A DNA stretch of 64,000 nt from Ricinus communis (lineage: Eukaryota > Streptophyta > Magnoliopsida > Malpighiales > Euphorbiaceae), in the NCBI RefSeq assembly GCF_019578655.1, contig NC_063262.1, positions 17,367,582-17,431,581 of the forward strand, read 5' to 3'. The notes beneath the pieces are model-generated. The model had not been told where the DNA came from, made no database searches, and saw nothing but the letters and a program-made list of their open reading frames with translations. Made by a program: the position numbers and the translations under genes. This document shows, one piece after another, positions 32,907 through 44,301 of this stretch. Each line of letters opens with the position of its first letter. The first letter of the stretch is position 1.

Positions 32907-34485
32907 TGTTAGAAATAAATACTATGGAATATAAACATAAATGTAAGAGAAATTATAAAACGAGTTTTTAATGATGAGGTACTTATTACATATGTTCTGA
33001 AACTTTATTTATAGTTGATGCTTGATCAAACGCTCGAGACTACCATAATGTGTTATCACTTACTTATGAAGTTAGCAATCTGTCTCATAAGGTTGAGGAA
33101 TAGGAATTCTGTTACAAGAATAAGTTCATCGAATATGACCCTACTGAGTAGTCCATATGAAATTTATCCCAAGTGTCTATGGACAATACTCTTATGATAA
33201 TCATGTAAGACATAATCCTTAGACTTGATATAACAATGTATTATCTTATATGAGGATTACTTTAATACTATCTTAGGTTCTATCCATGGAGTGCTTAAGG
33301 AATAGTTATTAGATATAGTAAGAGTCATATGAAGGTAATAAGTCATCAATAAAGAATTTAGTACCTAAGATAATATGTCATGGGAGATTCTTGATATGCT
33401 TTAACATGGAAATCCTTGGCCAAGGTTGTATGACTGAAGATTAAGAAAAGTGTTTCATAGATCTTATTTAAAATATTATATGCAATTATCAAGAATAAAT
33501 ATAATTAGTTTAATTATAGAGTTGACACTTGCATCCATGCTCTATGAATCAATTAGGGTAAAAGCACAATGAAAGAACTGAATTACATTATACGATTGTT
33601 CATTACAAAAGTTGATTAAAGCACTTTAATCATTCCTACACATTTGGATGGTCATGAAGCATTGCTAGATCCCAATCTTGATATATGAATATGGGTTAAG
33701 TTAAATTAGAGAATTAACATTGAGTTAAAAAAGTTGAATTCATAATCCATATTCATTGTCTACATGTTAGGAACCTTTTGGGTCACACACAAATAAGCTT
33801 AAAGTGAGGATTAAAATGATGCTTTAAGCATTGGATTTAAGCTCATATATATTGGGTCTAATTAAAGGTTATTAGTCAAGAGCTAATGGGCCTTGTATAA
33901 TGGGCTTATGATGGGTCTATTATCTATGGAATAGTTCTTATATTAATTAAAGTTTATTTATGATAACAAAGCCTAACCTAAAATAAGTTAGGATTTTATA
34001 GAAATCCTAAACCATTAACGACTTTGATTAAAGGCCAATGCATATGAGGCGGCAATATTAAGGTTGAAGGCTGGTTGCACATCTAAGAGAGAAAAATGTT
34101 TTCTTTGAGATACATATCCTAGGTGAATCAATCAATAAGATTAATTGATTCATCTCCCTTGGTTGGAACTAGCATTGAATCTCCAACATCTCTTCTCAAT
34201 CTCCTAAAAGTGGTTTAGTGAGATCTTTATTTAAAAGCTTATATGGATCACCAAAAGAGGCTAGCGACTTGAGTAGCTTTAAAGTGCATCAATCATCCTT
34301 GAAGATTCAATAATTAAAAAAGCACCTTGGATTGGCCGAAAACTCCCTTTGTAAGCCTTTTCCATCTTTTGCTTGTTCTATGTGTTATGACTATTTTATT
34401 CAACGAGATTCTTGGTGGAAATTAAGAAAAATCTTTAATTGCTTATGTTGCACCTTTTCTTATATTTCAATATCAACTTCTAATA
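32907..34485 (+). mobile_element. 5' LTR of copia element 4
   Basis: The segment begins TGTTAGAAATAAA at 32907 and ends just before the primer-binding site at 34487. It is related to the minus-strand LTR at 27656-28924 (shared taggaaccttttgggt, gctcatatatattggg, agagaaattataaa). No matching 3' LTR is recognised to the right. ORFs 33015-33197 and 34332-34532 lie within it or across its edge and have no recognisable product. Confidence 0.68.
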
Positions 34486-34486
34486 G

Positions 34487-34499
34487 TGGTATAAGAGCC
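34487..34499 (+). other. Primer-binding site (initiator Met tRNA type)
   Basis: tggtataagagcc differs by one base from TGGTATCAGAGCC and lies directly after the LTR, as in other copia elements. Confidence 0.7.
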
Positions 34500-37140
34500 A
34501 AGTTTATTAATTTAGTCATAATGATTGCATAATTTTTAATTGATCATAAATATACAAATATAGAATTTCTAGACTATTTTAGAAATTTTATTGGTTGCCA
34601 TAGCTATACTTTAAATTTTTGGATGATTCTAGTTGCATATGAACCCTAAGGAATAAAACTTATGATATGGAAGCTTTTATTTTTGGATCTCATTTGATTA
34701 GGGTTTGGACGTTTAGAATTTATGACATGCGCATAGACAACTTTAATGTGATCATCAACACCCAATCTCTAATCAAATTTGGATGGGTAAATTAATTAAA
34801 GTAAATACATGGGTAATTGTTATAACTTTTCTTGAATATTTGATGTTCAGGATAATTTGGAACTGGATTCTTGATAATCAAAGCAAAATTATGCACATAC
34901 TACATATCCTAAGGGTTTGGCATGTGCATGTGTGTATGGATTTTGATTTGAATTAATTTTGGACAATAATAAATATGATTTAAAAGATAAATAATGAACC
35001 TTTAGATTTATGAAATATTAAGATTTATCTTCATGAATACCATATATGCTCACAACATATAAATCAAGTATTGATTTGATGAGTTATGCATATAGTATTA
35101 GGTATTGCTTGTTAAATTCAACATGTATGTGTTCTTGGTCTAGTGCCAAGCCTTTTAAGAAAGAACATCAGATGTAGATCATGCATAAGATGAGTTTTTG
35201 AAGCAATCTTGAAGGTTGATTTGAATTTTGATCATGTTCCTTGTATAGTTGTCTTGTTCCTTGATGATTGCCACCTGAACCTTAATTATCTTGAATTATT
35301 TGATAGAAAATTTGATTTTCTTGATGATGGATCTTAATGAATCTTGAATTTAATTAATTATAGAATTAATATGATTAATTAGCCTTATTAGATCTTTAAT
35401 TCTTATCAAACAACGAGTGTCCTTGTTTGTAGGAGTTTTCTAGATGAAGTATTCTAGTTTGCATATGACTCCTTGTCTTAAGATATATCCTAGTTGTATT
35501 AAGATTATATTACTTTTTCTAATATGATTAGAAGATTAATTAAAAGGTTATTTTAATTAATACAAATACTATTAATCCTTTAAGACAAGGACTTGTAATT
35601 TTAGAATCCTAGTTGGACTAGGAAGTTGTTTAGATTAAGACAAGAGTTTGACTTTTGTCCTAAATTCTAGATATGGCCGAAAATTTCATGAATTAAAGGA
35701 AATTTTTATTTTTAAATTGATTTAACTAATTTAATTTATTATTACTTTATGTTATATTATGACTTATGTCTTAGTATCCTAGTATAACTAGGTTGTTTGT
35801 CTTAATTAAGACATAAGTTTGAATTTATGTCTTAATGTTTGATTTTGTGTCCTAAAAGGATATAAAATTAATATTAAGGATATTTTAAAGAGAATTAGTT
35901 ATTAAATCTGGTTTAATTAATTTTAATTCTCTACAACTTTCATAAACTAAAATTAAATCTTGGTTTCCTAGTATGACTAGGATTAGTAAAGTTTGTTCGG
36001 TCAAAGATGGACTTTATGTTCTAATTTTTATTTTAGCCTAAAATTACAGTCTAAAGATAAGGAGAATATTTTTTGTTTTCGAATATGATTAATTATTTTA
36101 ATTCTCCATACCATATTTAATCCTAATTGCATGCAATGATCAAATAACTTGAATTATGCCCTATTGATTCTTTTAAATGCTTTATATAAAATGATTATAT
36201 TTGGCATAATGGATGGTTATGGATTATAAAGACCAATGTAATTGTGTTGAATGGCTAAATATTTTGATTTGATATTTTTAAAGTGAGGATTGCGTTCCTT
36301 GCCTTTCTCTAATTTTCTCTAGGTTATAAAATTCTTTTCTCATCTAACTCCCCTTGAATGCAATTCAAGGTTTTCCTAAATCTTATGTAACTGTTATATA
36401 GTTATAAATTAATTAGATAGAATTTTATTTTGTAATTCGGATGGAGATGAATAACATATTGCTTCAAGACTTGGACATCATGAAGGTAATACCTAGGTTT
36501 TGACCATCTAGTTATCTTCGATGGCTCAAGATAACTAGTTTAGAAAGTCTATAATCATTCATAATAGTTTGGCATGCTTAGCTTATATTATGAATGTGAT
36601 GTATAATATATGCATGATCATGCCAAAGCATGAAACCCTTATATTCAATATCTATATGTTCATGCCAAAGTATGAGACTGTAATCACCGCTTAATAACAA
36701 ATCTCTCATTCAATATTAAGTCAATTGCTAAGAATATGATTAAGTTGTTTTCTTTAATTAAAATAGAAACGAGAACCTTGTTCGTAGGTTAATTTGTTGA
36801 GTCACTTAAGGTTGCCTATTACTTAGGCATATTCTTTATTTTAATTGATGAGTCTTACTTAACTATCTTATATAAATTGTACAGAGATATAATTGGCAAA
36901 TAATATCTACCTAATTTATTTTAACATGGTTGGTTGAGTCACTCAATGTCATATTAAAGTAGATGGGGTTATAGCCCACTAGGATAGCTAAATTATAAGT
37001 ATCCCGAATTGATAGTGAGAGCTATTAATTTGTATCGAAAAAAGTTGAAGCATAAGTAATATGTTGCAAGGCCTTTACTAGTTACTTGTTTAAATTAACT
37101 TATATTCGTTTATCTTTATATTAGAAGGTTGTAAGAAAAT
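34500..37140 (+). mobile_element. Long non-coding leader of copia element 4
   Basis: About 2.6 kb between primer-binding site and gag contains no gene. It is A/T-rich and includes diverged repeats built on cctag-N5-ctagg dyads (35606-35981) with nearby gtcttaa/aagacat motifs. Such a long leader is unusual; insertion of other DNA into it cannot be excluded. Confidence 0.5.
35606..35981. repeat. Three dyads TCCTAG-N5/6-CTAGGA-like, regularly spaced
   Basis: atcctagttggactagga (35606), atcctagtataactaggt (35776) and ttcctagtatgactagga (35965) are short hairpin-forming dyads about 170-190 bases apart, each near a gtcttaa/ttaagac element. They appear to mark degenerate tandem units in the leader. 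Confidence 0.65.
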
Positions 37141-37957
37141 ATGAGTGCAAACATATCTTTGTATAGTATCCTTGACCCCAACAAGCTTATTAGGCCGAAC
37201 TTTCTTGATTGACATTGCAATATGAGAATTATTCTCAAATAAAAAAAGAAGCTCTATGTGCTAGACACACCTCCCTTGCATCTCCCTATCGAAAGATACA
37301 CCAAAGAAGATGGTCCAAGAGTACAAAAAGCGTTAAGAAGATGATGACCAAGTTATTTATGTGATGTTAGGAAGTACGACTCATGTACTACGAAGACAAT
37401 ATGTGAATATGGATGCTCAGACTATCATCTTACAGTTGAAGAAAATGTTTAATGAGCAGTCAATGATTGGAAGGTATAAGACCTTAAAGGAATTATTCCG
37501 ATGCAAGATAGTCGAAGGTGCATCTGTGAATGCACATGAACTAAAGATTCTTAGATATATTGAACATCTAGATCTTCTTAGTTTTATGATGAATCATGAA
37601 TTAAATATAGACTTAATTTTGTAATCTTTACTTGACAGTTATTCATGGTTTGTTATAAACTTTTATATGCATAAGTTGGATACTACGATACCCGAACTTA
37701 TTAATATGTTAAAAATTACGGAGGACACCATAAAGAAGCAAGAGGGAGTTGTTCTAATGGTAGAACCTTCTAAGGCTGCTAAGAGTAAATCCAAAATTCT
37801 AGAAAGCCTTAAAGGCTACTGCAGGTTTCAATAAGGATAAAGAAAATTGTTACCATCGTGGGAAGGAAGGACATTGGAGAAGGAATTTCAAGGTTTATAT
37901 CGCTGCTTTAAAGGATAAGAAGCAAGAACAAGCTTTTAGTTCTGAAAAGAAGGAATA
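37141..37957 (+). pseudogene. Copia element 4 Gag
   Basis: From ATG 37141 the frame reads MSANISLYSILDPNKL, a standard start of Tork/Angela-like copia Gag. TGA replaces an expected Trp at about 37209, another stop follows, and the frame shifts near 37360 into a 87-residue open stretch containing MFNEQSMIGRYKTLKELFRC, the UBN2-type Gag core. After TAA 37622 it continues as LLDSYSWFVINFYMHKLDTTIPEL. The zinc knuckle at about 37845-37890 reads CYHRGKEGHWRRNFK: the second and last Cys are Arg and Phe, so metal binding is lost. The copy is dead. Confidence 0.8.
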
Positions 37958-39376
37958 GACTAGCTTGAAGGCAATTGTTACCATTTAGTTTGGTTATTAG
38001 TTTTTTTTTTCCTTATTAAAAATTTAATAATTATGATTAATTCATTTTTAGAACAATTCTTGTTATTATTTCGTTTAATAATATTAGGCAATTGTTGCCT
38101 TATTTAATTAAATAATTTATATTTCTCGAATGTCATACAAAAGGTTATATGGAAGTAAGAAAGCAAATCCCTATTGCAAAAAACCTAAAGCATTCCTAAA
38201 TAGGTATAAGGATTATATTATTGATATTAAGCCAAATAAGTAACATAAAAAGTTATGTAACTTATAAATCCTATGAAATTAATATTATAATCAAGTTGTT
38301 TTTTAGAAAGACACATATGCTGAATTCTTAAGCGATATATAGGATGTAAGTTTTCTTTTAGGAAGAGTCAAGATTAGGTCATGATATGGAATACTTGGAT
38401 AATCACTAGAATGTCTATAACTTGTAATTACTCAAATTGATAAAGTTTCATAAGAAGATGAAACCTAACTTTATGAAACATAGTTATATGAATAAACAGT
38501 CTTGCAAGCCTTCTCATAGATATGTACTTTAATAACCATTAACTCTAATAAGTTTCATTTATGATATGATCATAATAAAGTCTATATAGGATATAGACTA
38601 GTATATGATGTTTAAAGAAAAAACATACATAATTAGACAAGAATGAAAGACTTGATCTAATAAATAAAATTTTGTAAGATATCATACTCTTGAAACAAAA
38701 ATGTTTGTTTGGGATATATTGTCTTTGAAGAAAAAGGAGTTTTCTAAAAGAAGAAGTGATAGTTTAATAGATCTTGATAGATATCAAGATAAACAAACTA
38801 AAATTAAAATAGAACAAAACTTGAAGGTGCTTAGCATAAGATGCACAACATTAAGCTAATCATATACACAATTTTTAGTATGTAGTAGGATACAACATAT
38901 TTATAAGAAATGGAGATCTCTTATGGAATATGTAATTAAATCTTATTGTTGATGAGACTATTATATTAAGAAATAATGTTTGACATTATTCTTAGAGTTT
39001 GCATCAAGCCATAAGATTTTATCTTGGATATCATATTGTTTCACCAAGTGAAGACTGTGATGGACCCATCTAAATGGATGAAATCCATTAAGGTATAGGT
39101 GAGTTTTTGAAAAATACTAATATGAAAATTTTTGCCTAAAGGTTGAGCAAAAAAATTGATAAGTTACATACTTAGTTAAAAGGTTGATTAATAATGTAAT
39201 TATAAGTATCAATCCAAATAAAATAAACAAGTGTATATGAAGGGGTCAGTGGGAGTATAATAATGTCTCATAATATTATATGTTGTGGACATATAGATAA
39301 AAGAAAAGTGACAAATCATTTATCATGAGTCTACTAAGACTTATAAATCTATAAAGAGTTAGAACATGCAGGTTAC
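37958..39376 (+). mobile_element. Decayed downstream part of copia element 4
   Basis: Nearly every frame is closed. Short phrases reminiscent of copia pol can be suspected (for example around 38980-39360, reading towards agtctactaagac), but no catalytic motif of protease, integrase, RT or RNase H can be pointed to. The right edge is set by the start of the TRIM-like array at 39377. Confidence 0.4.
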
Positions 39377-40918
39377 TGTGACAGCCTGGCCTAGAGAAAC
39401 GGTCCGACAAGGGCGGAAAGTGGACGTCGGGGCAAGGATAAGATGCATGGACAAGGAGCAGCTTCTGGCAGGCTTCTACGATGACAACTCTCTAAGATAT
39501 GGGGGTACATGAATGAATCAAATTGCACATTGAAATGGGGCAGGAATGGTTGATAACATATATATAAAGAGTTGGAACAGATGATTAGAAGTGCCTTTTG
39601 GTTGTTTGGCTATGGAGTTGTAGAAACTTCAAATTTAAACGTGCTTGGTTTGTGGAATTTTCAGGATAGGTGATCTCGTAGGAAGTTCTCGAACTTGCCA
39701 AAGGGACAAAACCGTAAGGCTAGTGGGGGGCCAAAGTGGATCATGTTTCATGTGATATGGTTCTGGACCATTACAAATGGTATCAGAGCAGGACCCATCT
39801 AGTAGATGTGTGGTTTGAGGATGAACTAGGCGGAAGCTGGTGGGCATGTTACAGCCTGGCCTAGAGAAGCGGTCCGATAAGGGCGGGAAATGGAAACTGG
39901 GGCAAGAATAGGATGCTTGGACAAGGAGCGGCTTTTGGCAGGCTTTTAGGATGGCAGCACTCTAAGGTACGGGGTACATAAATGAATCAAATTGCACATC
40001 AAAATGGAGTGGGAATGGTTGATAACGTATATATAAAGAGTTGGAACTAATCACTAAAGGAGCCTTTTAGTTGTTTGGCTGTGGAGTTGTAGGAATTCAA
40101 AGTTAAACGTACTTGGTTCGTGGAATTTTCAGGATGCATGATCTCTTGGGAAGTTCTCGAACTCGCCAAAGGTATAAAATTGTGAGGCTAGTAGAGGGCC
40201 AAAGCAGACAATATTTCATTTGATCTGGTTTTGGGCCATTAAAAGTGGTATCACAGCAAGACCTTTCTAGTAGATGTGTGGTTTGAGGGCGAACCAGGTG
40301 GAAGCTGGTGGGCATGTTACAGCCTGGCCTAGAGAAGCAGTCCGACGAGGGCGGTAAGTGGATGTCGGGGCAAGGATAGGATGCCTGGACAAGGAGTCGC
40401 TTTTGGTAGGCTTCTAGGATGGCAGCACTCTAAGGTATGGGGTACATGAATGAATCAAATTGCATATCGAAATGGGTCGAGAATGGTTGATAACATATAT
40501 ATAAAGAGTTGGAACTAATCACTGGAGGGGTCTTTTGATTGTTTGGATGTGGAGTTGTAGGAACTTTAAAGTTAAACGTGATTGGTTCGTGGAATTTTCA
40601 AGATGGGTGACCTCTTGCAAAGTTCTCAAACCCAACAAAGAGGCAAAACCGTGAGGCGGACAATATGTCATGTGATCTAGTTCCGGATCGTTAGAACTGG
40701 TATTAGAGAAGGACCCCTTTAGTAGATGTGTAGTTCGAGGACGAACTAGGCGAAAGCTGGTGGGCATGTGACAGCTTGACCTAGAAAAGCGGTCCAACGA
40801 GGGCGCGAAGTGGACACTGGGGCAAGGATAGGATGTATGGATAAGGAGCGGCTTTTAGTGGGTTTCTAGAATGGCATCACTCTAAGGTATGAGGGTACAT
40901 GAATGAATCAAACTGCAC
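39377..40918 (+). mobile_element. Tandem array of a TRIM-like LTR-leader unit (3.3 copies)
   Basis: Units start at 39377, 39847, 40315 and 40767 with TGT(T/G)ACAGC(C/T)TGG; periods are 470, 468 and 452, and the last unit stops at about 40918. Each unit has an LTR-like part of about 400 bases with a TATA box (catatatataaagag, for example about 39558) and, in the first unit, an end CCATTACA at 39775. It is followed two bases later by TGGTATCAGAGC (39778-39789), the initiator-tRNA primer-binding site, and a ~55-base leader ending ggcggaagctggtgggca, a purine-rich tract directly before the next TG. The structure is LTR-leader-LTR-leader-LTR-leader-LTR', as in tandem TRIM retrotransposons. No protein is encoded; antisense ORFs in each unit are shadows. 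Confidence 0.82.
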
Positions 40919-41425
40919 TCAATATCTTTCTGATTTTAGAGCCCTCATCAAGATAGGCATAAAGATTGAAGGCTGCATCAGCAATGGATTGATAAAAAAG
41001 GAATCATATTCCTATAAATACGAGAAAACCACAAACAATAACAACTTCGAGTACCTATCAGACTGGTGCCTTTTCTAGCTCCACTAATAAAAGAAGTGTA
41101 GAAGTATCAGCTATTAATGGTTGAGATTTGGTTGCTAACTTAATTATGTTGGATGTAATGGATTTTGACGTGATTTTGGGAATGGATTGGTTGGCTATGC
41201 ATTTCACTATGTTGGGTTGCCGAGAGAAACAAGTAACTCTTTAAATCCCCAGAGACTCAGTATTCCATTTTAAAGGCGAGCAGGTACCTACTCTATCAAA
41301 TCTCGTGTTCAGCTATTACAGCTAGGCGGATGCTTCACCGTTGATGTTAGGGATATCTGGCTTTGGTTAGGGATACCTCGGTAGGAAAAGGTAGCGTTGA
41401 GGATGTTCAGGTGGTTTGCGAGTTT
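40919..41425 (+). pseudogene. Chromovirus Gag-end/protease remnant
   Basis: The gypsy element is cut at its left edge by the TRIM array. The protease tail is recognisable at 41120-41280: LVANLIMLDVMDFDVILGMDWLA-type sequence (written here as DFDVILGMDWLA, 41160-41196) followed by REKQVTL and FHFKGEQV. The catalytic part and all of Gag are missing. Stops and frameshifts are present at 41127 and 41240. Confidence 0.75.
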
Positions 41426-42060
41426 CCTAATATATTTTCAGAAGAGCTACCAGGATTGCCGCCCAATAGAGAGAGAATTCTGCATCGACGTGGTACTGGG
41501 TACAACACCTATTTCCTTGCTGCCCTACCGAATGGCACCAGCCGAGTTAAGAGAGTTAAAGGAGCAATTGCAGGACCTCCTAAATAAGGGTTTTATTAGA
41601 CCTAGTGCGTCTCCGTGGGGTGCTCCTGTTCTGTTCGTAACCGGTATCCACTTCCTCGCATCGATGATCTATTCAATCAGCTTCAAGGAGCCACATGCTT
41701 CTCTAAGATCGATTTACGATCGAGGTATCACCAGTTGAGGATTTGTGAGGAAGACGTGCCGAAGACGGCGTTCAAGACGCATTTTGGGCATTATGAGTTT
41801 CTAGTAATGTCATTTGGACTACTAATGCTCTTGCGGCTTTCATGGATCTGATGAATCAGATGTTCAAGCAGTTTTTAGATTGTTTTGTCATCATGTTCAT
41901 TGATGATATCTTGGTGTACTCCAGAAGCGAAGAGGAGCACATGTGGCATCTGAGGATAGTAGTACTTCAGACGTTGAGGGAGAATCAGTTGTACGCTAAG
42001 TTCTCTAAGTGCGAGTTTTGATTAGAAAGCATTGCTTTTCTAGGACACGTTATGTCTAGA
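41426..42060 (+). pseudogene. Tekay-type reverse transcriptase (broken)
   Basis: RT motifs occur in order but in shifting frames: [14 protein letters not shown] (41426), [17 protein letters not shown] (41522), [17 protein letters not shown] (41590), [17 protein letters not shown] (41640), [15 protein letters not shown] (41698), [20 protein letters not shown] (41763) and the catalytic FIDD in [10 protein letters not shown] (41894). At least three frameshifts (near 41490, 41640, 41820) and a TGA near 42018 disrupt it. It would have copied element RNA into DNA. Confidence 0.88.
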
Positions 42061-42720
42061 GAAGGTATTCAGGTGGACCCCAAGAAAGTGGAAGCGGTGA
42101 CTGACTGGCAGAGACCGACCACGGTGATTGAGGTGCGTAGCTTTTTGGGATTGGCAGGCTACTACCATCGATTCATGCAAGACTTTTCAAGGATAGCAGC
42201 ACCTTTGACTAAGCTGACTCAGAAGAATGTCAGGTTCCAATGGACTGGCGCATGTGAAAGAAGCTTCCTGAAGTTGAAAGACTTTTTGACTTCAGCTCCG
42301 GTGTTGACCTTACCCTTTGGGACTGGTAATTTCACGGTGTATCGCGATGCTTCCAGAGTGGGTTTGGGTTGCGTCTTGATGCAAAATGGTAAGGTAGTAG
42401 CTTATGAATCCATGCAATTAAAGAAGCATGAATAAAATTGCCCAACCCACGATTTGGAGATGGCAGCAGTAATTTTTGCTTTAAAGATCTGGAGGCACTA
42501 TTTCTATGATAAGACCTGCGAGATATACACGAATCATAAAAGCTTAAAGTATATTTTTCAACAGAAGGAATTGAATCTGAGATAGAGAAGATGGTTGGAG
42601 CTTTTGAAGGATTATGATTGTAATATTCTCTACCATCCAAGTAAAGCGAATGTCGTGGCAGATGCCTTGAGCATAAAGTCAGTAGGTAGTCTTGCTCATA
42701 TCAGTGCAGAGAAGAGACCC
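42061..42720 (+). pseudogene. Chromovirus RT connection and RNase H region (broken)
   Basis: The frame 42052-42435 is open for 127 residues with [17 protein letters not shown] and [13 protein letters not shown], then the RNase H start [18 protein letters not shown], in which the usual catalytic Asp context (SDAS) reads RDAS. A TAA at 42433 interrupts; the domain continues with [17 protein letters not shown] and ends PSKANVVADALS (about 42640-42670). Confidence 0.85.
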
Positions 42721-44010
42721 TTGACTAGAGAGTTGCACGAACTATATGACTAAGGACTACAGATGGAGGTATTGGAATCGGGAGCATTGTTAGCACATTT
42801 CAGGGTTAGGTTTGTACTTGTTGATAGAATCATGTTAGCTCAGAATCAGGACCCACGGTTACAAAAAATCTTAGAAGAAGTGTTGTAGGGTCGAGCTAAT
42901 GATTTTATTATAGATGATGATGGTACCCTCAGGATGGGCACTAGGTTGTGTGTTCCTGATGTGGATAATCTCAAGAAAGGAGATTTTAGAAGAGGCTCAG
43001 TGTACAGCTTACAGTGTGCATCTGGGCTCCACCAAGATGTATCATGATTTGAAAGGGAATTATTGGTGGAATGGAATGAAGAAGGATGTGGCAGAGTTTG
43101 TCTCCAAGTGTCTGACGTGTCAGCAAGTTGGAGCATCATAAGCTATCAGGGTTATTGCAACCGCTTCCCATACCAAAGTGAAAATGGGAAGGGATTACTA
43201 TTGATTTTATATCGGACTTACCCAAGACTTCTGCTGGTTAGGATTCTATCTGGGCAATTGTGGACCAATTGACTAAGTCAGTGCACTTCCTTCCAGTGAA
43301 GACTATTGATTCTATGGCTAGAGTATGCACGAGTGTATCTGGAGAGAATTTTCAGTCTTCACAATGTTCTAATTTCCATAGTGTCTGATAGAGGACCGCA
43401 GTTCACTTCAAGGTTTTGAAAAAAGCTACAAGAAAAGCTTGGTACCATATTGGACTTTAGTATAGCTTTTCACCCCCAAACTGATGGACAGTCAGAGAGG
43501 ACTATTCAAACTTTAGAGGATATGCTTCAGATATGCGTGATAGATTTTGGTGGTCAGTGGGATTGGTATCTACCGTTGATTGAATTCACATATAACAATA
43601 GCTACCATGCAAGCATCAAGATGGCACCTTATGAGGCCTTACATGGCCGGAAGCGCAGATCTCATGTGTGTTGGGAAGAGGTTGGCAAACGGAAGTTAAT
43701 AGGACTAGAGTTGATTCATATCACTTCAGAAAAGATTCCTATTATCCGCGAGCGACTAAAGACGTTTTTAGTAGGCAGAAAAAGTTATGCGAATCCGAAG
43801 CGGAAGCACGTAGAGTTCAGTGTTGAGGAATATGTGTTCTCGAAGGTGCCTCCTATGCGTAGTGTGATGCGATTTGACAAGAAGGGCAAATTGGCCCCTC
43901 GATATGTGGGACCCTTTGAGATTATTAACAGAGTTGGAGAGGTGGCATACAAGCTGGACTTGCGCCAAATTTCTCGCACGTGCTTCCGGTATTTCACATA
44001 TCAATGTTAA
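42721..44010 (+). pseudogene. Chromovirus integrase (broken)
   Basis: The zinc-binding segment reads VHLGSTKMYHDLKGNYWW and KCLTCQQVGAS (43017-43141); the first His of the HHCC set is Gln (EAQCTAYSV). The DDE core is in pieces: SDRGPQFTS (about 43384-43410) and, in the long open frame 43450-44010, HPQTDGQSERTIQTLEDML with the third acidic residue. The C-terminal part has FSVEEYVFSKVPPMR and GPFEIINRVGEVAYKLDL. Several frameshifts occur between 43140 and 43450. It would have inserted the element DNA into the genome. Confidence 0.85.
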
Positions 44011-44039
44011 GGAAGTATATTTCGGACCCTTCACATGTG

Positions 44040-44290
44040 TTGTAGCCTTAATATGTGAAAGTAAGTGAAGATCTAACTTATGAGGAGCAGCCAGTCATGA
44101 TCATAGATACTCAAGTTTGCCAACTATGCTCTAAGGTTATTCCGATGGTTAAGGTATTATTGCTAAATCATTCTTCAGAAGAGTGTACCTGGGAGACCGA
44201 GTAGGAAATGAGGAGTCTTTACCCTCATTTGTTCCAATCCTAAGATAAGCCGTGTTTCTTTTAAAATTCGAGGTCGAATTCTTTTCTAAC
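44040..44290 (+). pseudogene. Chromodomain-like C-terminus of the gypsy integrase
   Basis: After a frameshift, 44070-44215 reads YEEQPVMIIDTQVCQLCSK, VIPMVKVLLLNHSSEECTWE and YPHLFQS, matching the chromodomain-like tail of Tekay/Del-type chromoviruses that links integrase to chromatin. A TAG lies within it at about 44204. Its presence, plus the LTR termini, supports the Tekay assignment. Confidence 0.75.
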
Positions 44291-44301
44291 GGAGGGTAGA
44301 A
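44291..44301 (+). other. Polypurine tract before the 3' LTR
   Basis: ggagggtagaa lies directly before the LTR start TGTAATACCC at 44302, the expected place for plus-strand priming. Confidence 0.75.

Noticed and set aside
39635..40797. Three similar minus-strand ORFs of 70-92 codons, apparently a tandem gene family
   Set aside because: They recur only because the TRIM-like unit is tandemly repeated; they are antisense to the LTR-leader unit and have no recognisable domain.
39377..40918. CRISPR-like or satellite array
   Set aside because: Unit length, primer-binding sites and TATA boxes identify LTR-derived units; there are no short spacers, and this is plant nuclear DNA.
42846..44034. Minus-strand ORFs of 70-97 codons
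   Set aside because: They are antisense to the integrase region of the chromovirus, whose protein motifs lie on the plus strand.
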